The position numbers were made by a program, and so were the translations under genes. A stretch of 64,000 bases of DNA from Propioniferax innocua (GTDB taxonomy: Bacteria > Actinomycetota > Actinomycetes > Propionibacteriales > Propionibacteriaceae). Within the stretch, counting starts at the first letter, position 1. Every line of letters starts with the position of its first letter. This document shows, piece after piece, positions 35,989 through 43,865 of this stretch. The stretch lies in the NCBI RefSeq assembly GCF_006716235.1, contig NZ_VFOR01000001.1:930001-994000 (forward strand), in the 5' to 3' direction. Under the pieces are notes generated by a model. The model had not been told where the DNA came from. It worked only from the letters and a program-made list of their open reading frames with translations, and made no database searches.

Positions 35989-36800
35989 GCACCGCCGTAT
36001 GCGGCGAAGGCATTGTCGGTGAGCCGCTGGCAGAACTCCTCGAGCGGTTCCTCACGAAGGTCGGCGAGGAACCGCACGGTGTGCGGCATCACGTAGGACG
36101 CGTTGGGGTGGCCGCGCCATGGGACGGGCACCAGGTAGGGGGCGTCGGTCTCCACGAGGATCCGGTCGGCGGGCGTGACGCGGGCTGCCTCCCGCAGGGC
36201 CTCATTCGCCTTGTAGGTCACCGGCCCCGGGAACGAGAGCCAGGCCCCCCGCGCCACGCATTCCCGCGCGAAGTCCGCGTCTCCGGAGAAGCAGTGCATG
36301 ATGATGCGCTCGGGGCAGCCCTCGGCGTCGAGCACCTCGAGGATGTCGTCGTGCGCGTCGCGGTCGTGGATCACGAGCGTCTTGTCATGTTCCTTCGCCA
36401 GCGCGATGTGTGCCCGGAAGGACCGCTTCTGCAGGTCGTGCCCTTCTCCGGCCTTGGTGCGGAAGTAGTCCAGACCGGTCTCGCCGATGCCACGCACCTG
36501 TGGATCCCCCGCCAGTTCGGCGATGGCGGCGATGGCGGCGTCGAGGCCGTCCCCGAGGCGGGCGGCTTCATTGGGGTGGAGCGCCACGGTGGCGATCACC
36601 TCGGGATGCTTCCGTGCGATCTCCACGGCCCAGCGGGACCCGTCGACGTCACAGCCGATCTGCGCCAGCCTGGTGACGTTCACCTCGGCGGCCTTGGCGA
36701 GCGCTTCGGCCACCGGCAGAGCGGCGACATGCTCGGTGGTGTCGAGGTGGGTGTGTGAATCCACCACGGGGACGGGAAGGGCTTCGGGCATCGTGGGCAT
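35982..36800 (-). CDS. tatD: TatD family hydrolase / DNase
   Basis: A metal-dependent TIM-barrel hydrolase of about 272 residues. Motifs are VVDSHTHLD with the HxH metal ligands, GETGLDYF with the metal-bridging glutamate, VIHDRDAHDD, and MHCFSGDADFA. The C-terminal LVETDAPYLVPVPWRG has the conserved aspartate. TatD proteins have 3'-5' nuclease activity and are linked to DNA repair and quality control. The start is uncertain: several in-frame ATG/GTG codons occur within 60 nt and none has a clear ribosome site. It heads the tatD-rsmA-ispE set. Confidence 0.9.
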   Translation of the reverse strand: MPTMPEALPVPVVDSHTHLDTTEHVAALPVAEALAKAAEVNVTRLAQIGCDVDGSRWAVEIARKHPEVIATVALHPNEAARLGDGLDAAIAAIAELAGDPQVRGIGETGLDYFRTKAGEGHDLQKRSFRAHIALAKEHDKTLVIHDRDAHDDILEVLDAEGCPERIIMHCFSGDADFARECVARGAWLSFPGPVTYKANEALREAARVTPADRILVETDAPYLVPVPWRGHPNASYVMPHTVRFLADLREEPLEEFCQRLTDNAFAAYGGAW

Positions 36801-36881
36801 CTCGGACTTCACGGGGCCAGTCTGCCAGTCGTCCTGCCGGAAGTGGGCGAGCATGATCGCGCTGTTTTTTTGGAGGGAGCA

Positions 36882-36940
36882 CTTCGGGTGGTGTGGACAG
36901 CACAGCCCTCATCCGGCTGCCTGTCGCACACCACCCGAAG
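36882..36940 (-). terminator. Hairpin after rtcB
   Basis: CTTCGGGTGGTGTG and CACACCACCCGAAG are perfect 14-nt arms flanking a 31-nt loop, 21 nt beyond the rtcB stop. There is no T-run on the transcribed side (an A-run follows instead), so it is a GC-type terminator or a transcript-stabilising hairpin. Confidence 0.6.
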
Positions 36941-36960
36941 CCGCTCACCCCGTCAAGCCA

Positions 36961-38172
36961 CTAGCCCTTCACGCAGAGCACCGTCTGCAACCGGGCCACG
37001 ACATCGACCAGATCGCGCTGCGCGTCGATCACTGAATCGATGTCCTTGTAGGCCGCCGGGATCTCGTCCACGACACCCTCATCCTTGCGGCATTCCACTC
37101 CGGTGGTCTGCTGCGCAAGATCCTCTGCGGTGTACGAGCGCCGCGCCTGACCACGCGACATCCGCCGCCCCGCACCGTGCGATGCCGACTCGTACGACGC
37201 CGGATTCCCCAGCCCCCGCACGATGTACGACCCGGTACCCATCGAACCGGGGATGATGCCCAGATCACCGGCCCCGGCACGGATGGCGCCCTTGCGAGTC
37301 ACGATCAACTCCGTCTCGTCGTAGGTCTCGACGGCGACATAGTTGTGGTGACACTTGATCGGCTCCTCGAACCCGATGCCCTCGATGCGGTGCTCCAGTT
37401 CGTCACACACCGCCTGCAGCATCACGTCACGGTTGAGCAGTGCGTAGGCCTGGGCCCACCACAGGTCGGCGAGATAGGCCTCCATCTCCGGTGTTCCAGC
37501 GAGGAAGACGGCGAGATCCCTGTCGACGATCCCCTGGTTGTGCTCCAGTGCCTGTGCGGTCTTGATGTGCACGTTGGCGAGCTGGTTCCCGATGCCCCGC
37601 GAGCCCGAGTGCAGCGTCACCCACACCCGGTCATCGTCCCCCACGCAGAGCTCGATGAAGTGATTGCCGCCACCGAGCGTCCCCACCTGGCGGATGGTCT
37701 TGTGCTCCGACTTGCTCCGCACGAGGGACCGCGCGGTCTCCCCCGCTCGCAGGTTCGTGAATCCCTGCATCTGTTCCTTCAGCCGGGCAGCAAGGTTGGC
37801 GTGCCGACCGATCATGCGTGGCTCATCGCGGTGCGCGGCGAACCCGACCGGTACGGCGCGTTCGATCCCCAAGCGAACCGTGCCCAGATCATCGGGAAGC
37901 TGATCGGCGCGCAGCGTGGTGCGCACGGCCGTCATGCCGCAGCCGATGTCCACGCCGACCGCCGCCGGAGCCACCGCCTGCTCCATGGCTATGACCGACC
38001 CCACGGTCGCACCGAAGCCGTAGTGCACATCGGGCATGACACGCACACCGCGCGTCCACGCCAGTTGTGCGACATTGCGGATCTGCTGCCGTGCAGACTC
38101 CTCGATCATCGCCTCATCGGCCCACATCAAAGTGTTGTCGGTGCCGCTCAACGGCACCGGATAGGTGTCCAT
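36961..38172 (-). CDS. rtcB: tRNA-splicing / RNA-repair ligase RtcB
   Basis: A GTP- and Mn-dependent ligase that joins 2',3'-cyclic phosphate or 3'-phosphate RNA ends to 5'-OH ends. The 403 residues hold the metal-binding cysteine in VGVDIGCGMTAVR, the histidine site in GTLGGGNHFIELC, the HSGSRGIGNQ loop and the SASHGAGRRMSR segment with the GMP-accepting histidine. AAAGGA lies 6 nt before the chosen ATG, rather than an earlier GTG frame. It is an isolated gene with no archease or RtcR-like regulator beside it. In bacteria it serves RNA repair rather than tRNA splicing. Confidence 0.93.
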   Translation of the reverse strand: MDTYPVPLSGTDNTLMWADEAMIEESARQQIRNVAQLAWTRGVRVMPDVHYGFGATVGSVIAMEQAVAPAAVGVDIGCGMTAVRTTLRADQLPDDLGTVRLGIERAVPVGFAAHRDEPRMIGRHANLAARLKEQMQGFTNLRAGETARSLVRSKSEHKTIRQVGTLGGGNHFIELCVGDDDRVWVTLHSGSRGIGNQLANVHIKTAQALEHNQGIVDRDLAVFLAGTPEMEAYLADLWWAQAYALLNRDVMLQAVCDELEHRIEGIGFEEPIKCHHNYVAVETYDETELIVTRKGAIRAGAGDLGIIPGSMGTGSYIVRGLGNPASYESASHGAGRRMSRGQARRSYTAEDLAQQTTGVECRKDEGVVDEIPAAYKDIDSVIDAQRDLVDVVARLQTVLCVKG

Positions 38173-38494
38173 TCCTTGTCCTTTCTCATGGCCCCATCGG
38201 GGATTGGAAGGACGCAGACCCACTCCACCGCGGCATGCGGCTGTCTGGGGTGATACGAGATGCGTGGGAGGAGAGGTCTGGTCCGAAGCTCAGAGCTGCT
38301 GCTCGGAGCGCTGACGCTGGCCCGACGGCAGCGCGAAGCGTGCTTCGGTGAAGAAGCGTTTCGCAGCCATCATCAGACCTCTCAACTCGATCGATGCCGA
38401 ACGGCACCGATCGTCAGTGTCACACAGCCCATCAACAGGGGCAACTGCTCGACAGGGGCAACTGCGGGGTCTTCTCGCAAAAGGGCCGTCTACA
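38173..38494. other. Non-coding gap upstream of rtcB
   Basis: About 320 bases without a convincing gene on either strand; short open frames here lack coding character. It should hold the rtcB promoter, but no clear -35/-10 or operator was recognised. It ends at a palindrome shared with another intergenic site. Confidence 0.4.
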
Positions 38495-38530
38495 GCGACT
38501 CATGAGGGAAGATTTCCCTCAAGTGCCCGC
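38495..38530. repeat. Degenerate copy of a shared palindrome
   Basis: GCGACTCATGAGGGAA followed by GAT and TTCCCTCAAGTGCCCGC. The left arm is identical to that of a perfect palindrome near 43.75 kb, while the right arm has diverged, leaving an 8-bp central stem TGAGGGAA/TTCCCTCA. It abuts the end of the membrane-protein gene and may help terminate it. Confidence 0.75.
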
Positions 38531-39055
38531 TCAAACGGCCCTAATGCGCCACCACCCCCAGAACGGCACGCAGATCCCGAGGCAGATCAGCAGATAGCGC
38601 AGCGGTCGGCTCGTCGCGGTGCCGCCATAACGGATCAACTCCTGCACGCACAACGCCGGAAATGCAGAAAAGACGCCAAGCGTCCAGGCCACGGTCCCTG
38701 CGAAGCCGAGCAACCACAGCGCGTCGGTCGTCCCAGTCCCTTCCTGCGTGAAGACCCCGAGCCCGACTGCGGCAACCAAGGGAAGGATGAGCAGATGCCC
38801 CAAGGCCCACCACCGCCACCAAGGCCCCATCCCCAATGGGCGCAGCACGCCGGCCACCAGTTGCGGAAGACCACCGACGGCGATGACCGTCCATGTCAGC
38901 AGCAGATCGCCGGGGCCAGACACACCAAAGAACGGTGCAGCGAAACTCATGGCCAAGATCGTCTTGGCACACCAATCAAGTACCCGATCGATGCGACCGC
39001 GTGAAGCGACGATCGGAGGGTCCGGAATCAGCGGGATCCGCAGGATGTCGCTCAC
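38531..39055 (-). CDS. Small integral membrane protein, unknown function
   Basis: About 174 residues with four hydrophobic segments (ILAMSFAAPFF, LLLTWTVIAVGGLPQLVAGV, LLILPLVAAVGLGVF, LWLLGFAGTVAWTLGVF) and a basic cytoplasmic end. No family was recognised. The GTG start is chosen because GGGAGG lies 5 nt upstream. The bases around it are an exact copy of the helicase gene's end, and in that copy the helicase stop codon would overlap this GTG as GTGA. This suggests the gene once directly followed the helicase, before the intervening island arrived. Confidence 0.7.
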   Translation of the reverse strand: MSDILRIPLIPDPPIVASRGRIDRVLDWCAKTILAMSFAAPFFGVSGPGDLLLTWTVIAVGGLPQLVAGVLRPLGMGPWWRWWALGHLLILPLVAAVGLGVFTQEGTGTTDALWLLGFAGTVAWTLGVFSAFPALCVQELIRYGGTATSRPLRYLLICLGICVPFWGWWRIRAV

Positions 39056-39083
39056 CCCATCCTCCCGAACGACAACACCCGCA
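39056..39083. repeat. 28-bp direct repeat, left copy, island 1
   Basis: Perfect match to a copy 1180 bp further on; begins CCCATCCTCCCGAACGACAA. On the minus strand it reproduces the final RVLSFGRMG codons of the helicase gene, although the helicase itself ends at the other copy. Confidence 0.95.
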
Positions 39084-39114
39084 TCATCCGACGCACCAAA
39101 CCTCGACGGAATGA

Positions 39115-39417
39115 TCAACCTCCGCGAAACGGTGGCAGTTCGAGATCCGCAATGCGGTAGCAAGCAGGGTCAAGGACTTCTCGCAAGCGCGCGTGTAGTC
39201 GAGCTGCCACACGCTCATACACCTCACCCTCCCATTCGGCATACGTGCTCCAACCGGTTCGAGGGCTCCACCCCTTTTGAAACATCGCGTCCCACGCTTG
39301 GAGATCCTCGCGAAACTCCTCAGGCAGTTCACTCCATGGATCCGCAACTTGCCGAGGTTCCCACGTCAACGGCATGAACGGACGATCCTTCCCGCTGCGT
39401 AGCGTAACCGTGATCAC
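39115..39417 (-). CDS. Small acidic/aromatic protein, paralog of the next gene upstream
   Basis: 100 residues. EEFREDLQAWDAMFQKGWSP and GEVYERVAARLHARLREVL align with the WDDLF...W...RLYxRMAxRLxRR pattern of the duplicated gene before it, so it is a diverged third copy of the same unit. The GTG start overlaps that gene's stop by 4 nt (GTGA), with AGGAG 8 nt upstream. There is no signal peptide, so it is probably cytosolic. The family is unknown. Position in a repeat-bounded insertion behind an exoprotein fragment suggests an immunity-type protein; this is inference. Confidence 0.65.
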   Translation of the reverse strand: MITVTLRSGKDRPFMPLTWEPRQVADPWSELPEEFREDLQAWDAMFQKGWSPRTGWSTYAEWEGEVYERVAARLHARLREVLDPACYRIADLELPPFRGG

Positions 39418-40025
39418 AATGCCCACTCCTGCCCGCTTCCCCGAATCGGCCAAAGATCCACAACCACTGCGGCTCCAACCTCTTGTTTCAGACGACGTCC
39501 CAACCGTGCTGCCATCCGCGCGTACAGACGGCCCTCGAAACTCTCCTTCCACCCTGGATCGCTGATGAACCGGTCTTGAAACAGGTCATCCCAAACAAAC
39601 AGGTCATCCCAAAGTTCCTGACTGATCGCCACGGGATCAAGGCCTTGTCGCACTGGCGGCTTGACCATAGGCTCGCTCACCAGTACCCACGCCGACTTGG
39701 CCGCGCTTCCCTCACTGTCCACCGTATGACTAAGAATCGGCCATAGATCGATGACCAGCGAGCAGTTTGGCCCTAGTGCATATTGAGCCCGACGGGCCAA
39801 ACGGCAGGCCATCCTCCGATACAGACGGCCCTCGAAACTCTCTTTCCACCCTGGATCGCTGATGAACCGGTCTTGAAACAGGTCATCCCAAACAAACAGG
39901 TCATCCCACAGATCCCGACTGATCGCCACATCAAAATCCACAGGAGTTCCATCCTCACGCTCACCGCGAAGCGGAGGTTTACTCAGGAACTCGGGGCCAA
40001 ACCAGACCCGAATCTGTTTACCCAT
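39414..40025 (-). CDS. Two-domain paralog: tandem fusion of two ~100-residue units, unknown family
   Basis: 203 residues made of two copies of one unit spaced exactly 99 residues apart. Each contains the motifs LWDDLFVWDDLFQDRFISDP and GWKESFEGRLY, then RMAxRLxRR and a V-x-DLWPI strand. The N-terminal ~35 residues of each unit differ more. No signal peptide or membrane segment is seen. The ATG is chosen because it overlaps the stop of an upstream LGFP-repeat fragment (ATGGGTAA), a typical effector-immunity junction; in-frame starts up to 54 nt earlier exist. The internal repeat is nearly identical at DNA level, so the duplication is recent. Function unknown. Confidence 0.65.
   Translation of the reverse strand: MGKQIRVWFGPEFLSKPPLRGEREDGTPVDFDVAISRDLWDDLFVWDDLFQDRFISDPGWKESFEGRLYRRMACRLARRAQYALGPNCSLVIDLWPILSHTVDSEGSAAKSAWVLVSEPMVKPPVRQGLDPVAISQELWDDLFVWDDLFQDRFISDPGWKESFEGRLYARMAARLGRRLKQEVGAAVVVDLWPIRGSGQEWAL
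39523..39611. repeat. 89-bp intragenic repeat, copy 1
   Basis: Identical at 88 of 89 positions to the copy 297 bp away; it encodes the WDDLF...GRLY core of the second unit. Identity this high inside a protein repeat points to recent duplication or gene conversion. Confidence 0.95.
39820..39908. repeat. 89-bp intragenic repeat, copy 2
   Basis: Partner of the repeat 297 bp away with a single C/T difference; it encodes the same segment in the first unit. Confidence 0.95.
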
Positions 40026-40233
40026 CAGCAGGGAAGTTCCCGGCTTCGACCCGACGCGACCTCGGGTCATGCCACTCACCCGTCACAGTCTTTCCATCCC
40101 AATAGAGGAACCCTCTCTCGAAAGCTTGAGTTCGATGATGGGAGGGAGCCCCCTTCGGATGAGTCTCCCCACTCGTGGGATAGCCAAAGCGGCTACGTTC
40201 CCATCCATCCCGGGACCACGCTTCGCAGTTTTC
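40018..40233 (-). pseudogene. Headless 3' fragment of an LGFP-repeat exoprotein
   Basis: In a frame with no start codon, 71 residues read as one LGFP repeat: DGWERSRFGYPTSGE, then a polar loop, TQAFERGFLYWDGKT and the tail GEWHDPRSRRVEAG before a stop. This pattern (W-E-x-x-x-x-G-Y-P ... F-x-x-G-x-x-Y-W) matches the intact LGFP proteins at 57-61 kb. The fragment begins exactly at the island's right direct repeat, so the rest of its gene was lost or never came. Its stop overlaps the start of the following duplicated gene. A 50-codon frame over the same bases, starting at the helicase stop (ATGA), looks less protein-like. Confidence 0.6.
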
Positions 40234-42772
40234 ATCCCATCCTCCCGAACGACAACACCCGCACCACCGCGGTTCCTTCGGCCTCGGACGCCTCGATCAG
40301 CACTTCGGCGTGGATCTGCCAGTCGTGGTTCCCCTCGGGGTCGTGGATGATCTGTCGGACCTCCCACCGGTCCGGCCCACGATCGATCGCCAACAGGCCA
40401 GGGCCGCGGGCATCGGCATCCAGCAGCACCTCGGTGTGTTCGTCGAAGTAATCACCGCATGCGGCGTCCCAGTCCAACTCCCCCATCACCACATCGACGT
40501 CGGCGCGTTCACACATCTCGGCCTCGATGTCGGCGAGGTCGCCCCACCGGTCCTCGGCCACCAACTCGACCTTCCGCCACATGAGGTTGCGCACCATCGC
40601 GGTGAACACCCGCGTGTTCCCGGTGATCGGACGTGGCGGAGCGGGGGGCTTGCCCGCCGCGGCGGCCTCGGCGGCCCGAGCCACAGCTTCCGGATCGGTC
40701 AGCGCCTCCCACTCGTCCAGCAGCGACGAGTCGGTCTGCCGCACCGTTTCGCCGAGCCACTCGATGACGTCCTCGAGCTCCTCGGTGCGAGCGCTCTCGG
40801 GCACGGTCTGCCGCAAGGTGCGGTAGCAGTCGGTGAGATAGCGCAACACCACACCTTCGCTGCGGGCCAATTGGTACTGCGAGATGAACGAGGTGAAGTC
40901 GAGTGCCTGCTCCCACATGTCCCGCACCACGGCCTTGGGAGCCAGCGCATCGGCATCGACCCAAGGGTGGGTCTTCACATACGCGAGCATCGCGTACTCC
41001 AGATGCTCGGCAAGCGGCTGCGGCCACTCGATCTCGTCAGCGGCTTCCATGCGCTCGAAATAGTCCATGCCATCGGCCTTCATCTCACCGATGGCCTCAC
41101 CCTTGGCCTTCTTCTTCTGCGCGATCAACACCGGCATGGGATTGTCGAGCACCGCTTCGATCACCGAGATCACATGCAGGTGGTATTCCGGGTCCTCACG
41201 ATCGAGCGCCCGGATCACCTCCACGGCGAACGGCGCCAGCGGTTGGTTCAGAGCGAAGTCGTCCTGCACCGCATCGGTCATGCGGCAGCCGCGCTCTCCC
41301 GGACCGGCGTCGGGGATCTTCACCAGCACACCGGCGTCCAGCAGCCCGCGCGTGATCGAGATCGCCCGCCGCGAGAGCCGACGCTGCGTCTTGGCGTCGG
41401 AATGGTTGTCCTGCATCAGCGCCTTCATGCGCACCCACGGGTCGCCGGGGCCCTCCACCACGTTGAGGATCATCGACTCGTTGACCCGCATCCGCGACTG
41501 CAACTGCTCGGGCTCGGTGGCCTGGAGTTTCTCGAAGGTCTCCTCCGACCAGCTCACGAACCCCTCGGGGGCCTTCTTGCGCTGCACCTTCTTCAGTTTC
41601 TTGGGGTCGTCGCCGGCCTTGGCCAGCAGCTTCGCGTTCTCGATCTCGTGCTCGGGGGCCTGACACACCACGTAGCCGACGGTGTCGAACCCCGCCCGGC
41701 CCGCGCGACCGGCGATCTGGTGAAACTCCCGCGACTTCAGCCGGCGCTGCTTGGCGCCGTCGAACTTGGTGAGCCCGGTGAACAGCACCGTGCGGATCGG
41801 CACGTTGATACCGACGCCCAGGGTGTCGGTTCCGCAGATGACCTTCAACAGCCCGGTCTGGGCCAACTGCTCCACCAGCCTGCGGTACTTGGGCAGCATC
41901 CCCGCGTGATGGACGCCGATACCATGCCGCACGAGTTTGGACAGGATCTTGCCGAACCCCGGGCCGAAGCGGAACGCGCCGATCTCTGCCCCGATCCGTT
42001 CACGTTCCTCTGCATTCAGGAGTTTCAGCGACGTCATCGACTGTGCCTGCCGCGCCGCATCGGCCTGCGTGAAGTGCACGACGTACACGGGTGCCTGCTG
42101 GGTGCTCACGAGCTCGGCGATCTTGTCGTGCAGCGGATCGACCGACCACGAGAACACCAACGGCACCGGTCGTTCGGCGTTGTCGACGACCGCCACCTCT
42201 CGACCGGTACGACGCTTGAGATCCTCCTGCAGCCACTCGGTGTCGCCCAACGTTGCCGACATCAACACGAACTGTGCCTGGGGCAGCGTCAGCAGCGGCA
42301 CCTGCCACGCCCAGCCACGGTCGGGCTCGGAGTAGAAGTGGAACTCATCGGCCACCACCTGGCCGATATCGGCTTCCTCACCCTCGGCCAGACCGATCTG
42401 GGCGAGGATCTCGGCGGTGCAACAGATGATGGGGGCATCGGCATTCACCGAGGCATCACCGGTGATCATCCCGACGTTGTCGGCCCCGAATACCTCACAC
42501 AGTGAGAAGAACTTCTCACTCACCAGCGCCTTGATCGGTGCGGTGTAGAACGACACCTTGTCCGACGCCAACGCAGCAAAGTGCGCCGCAAGAGCCACCA
42601 ACGACTTTCCCGAACCAGTCGGCGTCGCCAGCACCAGATGGTTGCCGGTGAAGATCTCCAACGCTGCCTCGTCCTGGTGCGGGTAGGGCGTGATGCCCTG
42701 CTGAGCGGCCCAAGCGTGGAAGTGCTCGTAGAGCGTGTCGGGATCGGCGGGGACGGCATCGGTGAGCTTCAC
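40232..42772 (-). CDS. SKI2-like DEAD/DEAH-box RNA helicase with DUF3516
   Basis: An 846-residue superfamily 2 helicase. Motif Q/I is YPHQDEAAL and ATPTGSGKSL, motif II is DEFHF (a DEFH box), motif III SATLG, and motif VI HQIAGRAGRAGFD, with GVGINVPIRTV before it. The C-terminal ~350 residues match the DUF3516 architecture of actinobacterial HelY-like helicases and hold no known catalytic site. It probably remodels structured RNA. The start is GTG, with GGAGG lying very close upstream. Its last codons form the right-hand direct repeat of the insertion downstream. Confidence 0.9.
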   Translation of the reverse strand: MKLTDAVPADPDTLYEHFHAWAAQQGITPYPHQDEAALEIFTGNHLVLATPTGSGKSLVALAAHFAALASDKVSFYTAPIKALVSEKFFSLCEVFGADNVGMITGDASVNADAPIICCTAEILAQIGLAEGEEADIGQVVADEFHFYSEPDRGWAWQVPLLTLPQAQFVLMSATLGDTEWLQEDLKRRTGREVAVVDNAERPVPLVFSWSVDPLHDKIAELVSTQQAPVYVVHFTQADAARQAQSMTSLKLLNAEERERIGAEIGAFRFGPGFGKILSKLVRHGIGVHHAGMLPKYRRLVEQLAQTGLLKVICGTDTLGVGINVPIRTVLFTGLTKFDGAKQRRLKSREFHQIAGRAGRAGFDTVGYVVCQAPEHEIENAKLLAKAGDDPKKLKKVQRKKAPEGFVSWSEETFEKLQATEPEQLQSRMRVNESMILNVVEGPGDPWVRMKALMQDNHSDAKTQRRLSRRAISITRGLLDAGVLVKIPDAGPGERGCRMTDAVQDDFALNQPLAPFAVEVIRALDREDPEYHLHVISVIEAVLDNPMPVLIAQKKKAKGEAIGEMKADGMDYFERMEAADEIEWPQPLAEHLEYAMLAYVKTHPWVDADALAPKAVVRDMWEQALDFTSFISQYQLARSEGVVLRYLTDCYRTLRQTVPESARTEELEDVIEWLGETVRQTDSSLLDEWEALTDPEAVARAAEAAAAGKPPAPPRPITGNTRVFTAMVRNLMWRKVELVAEDRWGDLADIEAEMCERADVDVVMGELDWDAACGDYFDEHTEVLLDADARGPGLLAIDRGPDRWEVRQIIHDPEGNHDWQIHAEVLIEASEAEGTAVVRVLSFGRMG
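40236..40263. repeat. 28-bp direct repeat, right copy, island 1
   Basis: Perfect copy of the repeat 1180 bp away. Here it is the true 3' end of the helicase gene, ending just before its TGA. Confidence 0.95.
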
Positions 42773-42871
42773 ACCTCCAACCCAACCACACCGGCTTCAT
42801 CGAAGCCGTCGCATAGGTCGCATAGTCGGTGCCGAAGGAACGGACCGACACCGTCGACGCCTGATCCCAGA

Positions 42872-43699
42872 TCACGAGCCGCGACGTGCCTCCAGCACTG
42901 CTTCATACAGCGCATTCCGCGCCATGCCGGTTCGCTCGGCAACCTCCGCCACGGCCGGTTTCATCCGCTGCCCGTCCGCCATGAGCCGCTGCACCTCGGC
43001 GACTGCCGCATCGGGGTCAGCGTCGACGGCCTCCGCTCCCTGCACGACCACGGTGATCTCACCCCGTGCTCCCTCAACGGCCCACGCGGCCAACTCGGCC
43101 AAGGTGCCCCGCACCACTTCCTCATAGGTCTTGGTAAGTTCCCGGCACACCGCTGCCGGCCGGTCGGCGCCCAGGACCGCAGCGGCATCCTCGAGGAACC
43201 CGGCCAGCCGGTGTGGCGCCTCGAAGAACACCATCGTGCGTTCCTCGGTGGCCAATGACGTGAAGCGAGCCCGCCGCTGCCCCGGCTTGCGGGGCAGGAA
43301 CCCCTCGAAGCAGAACCGGTCCACCGGCAACCCACTCACGGCCAAGGCGGTCAGAACCGCCGAGGGCCCGGGCACAGCCGTGATCGGCAGCCCCTCAGCC
43401 ACCGCCGCCGCAACCAGCCGATAACCAGGATCGGACACCGACGGCATCCCCGCGTCGGTCACCACCACCACGGTGCGCCCGTTCTGCAGGTCCTCGATCA
43501 GCCCTGGGGTTCGCTCGGCCTCATTGCCGTCGAAGAAGGACACCACACGTGCATCGGTCTCCAACCCCATCCGCTGACATAGACCACGGAAGCGCCGCGT
43601 GTCCTCAGCCGCGATCACTTCTGCCTCGGCCAGGACCCTGCGCAACCGCGGGGAGACATCCTCCACATCGCCGATTGGCGTTCCGGCCAGGATCAACAT
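42872..43699 (-). CDS. rsmI: 16S rRNA (cytidine(1402)-2'-O)-methyltransferase
   Basis: 2'-O-methylates C1402 in the ribosomal P-site region. The 275-residue tetrapyrrole-methylase fold has MLILAGTPIGDVEDVSPRL at the N-terminus, IAAEDTRRFRGL, the SAM loop VVVVTDAGMPSVSDPG, and FEGFLPRKPGQRR; the C-terminal winged domain is ~45 residues. AGGAGGA lies upstream of the ATG. It is divergent from the pmt gene, as is widespread in actinobacteria, across a spacer containing a perfect 35-bp palindrome. Confidence 0.93.
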   Translation of the reverse strand: MLILAGTPIGDVEDVSPRLRRVLAEAEVIAAEDTRRFRGLCQRMGLETDARVVSFFDGNEAERTPGLIEDLQNGRTVVVVTDAGMPSVSDPGYRLVAAAVAEGLPITAVPGPSAVLTALAVSGLPVDRFCFEGFLPRKPGQRRARFTSLATEERTMVFFEAPHRLAGFLEDAAAVLGADRPAAVCRELTKTYEEVVRGTLAELAAWAVEGARGEITVVVQGAEAVDADPDAAVAEVQRLMADGQRMKPAVAEVAERTGMARNALYEAVLEARRGS

Positions 43700-43748
43700 C
43701 GGATGTTCCTCCTCAACAGTGCGCCTGCTCGCACATACGGCTCTCTCA

Positions 43749-43783
43749 GCGACTCATGAGGGAAATATTCCCTCATGAGTCGC
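43749..43783. repeat. Perfect palindrome in the rsmI / pmt divergent promoter region
   Basis: Perfect 16-nt arms GCGACTCATGAGGGAA around an ATA loop. It sits between two divergent start codons rather than at a gene end, so a regulatory or dispersed-repeat role is as likely as termination. One arm recurs exactly near 38.5 kb. Confidence 0.9.
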
Positions 43784-43865
43784 CTCAGGGGGAACTTTTG
43801 CACAGATCTCCCTGCTCACCTCAACAGCGTTAGGATGCATCCGGCCGCAGACCGAGGAGATACGC

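Noticed and set aside
40083-40235. 50-codon frame starting ATGA at the helicase stop
   Set aside because: It looks like a coupled start, but the same bases in another frame encode a clear LGFP repeat, so this frame is more likely incidental.
39056-40263. Insertion sequence with target-site duplication
   Set aside because: The 28-bp repeats are too long for an IS target duplication, there are no terminal inverted repeats and no transposase gene.
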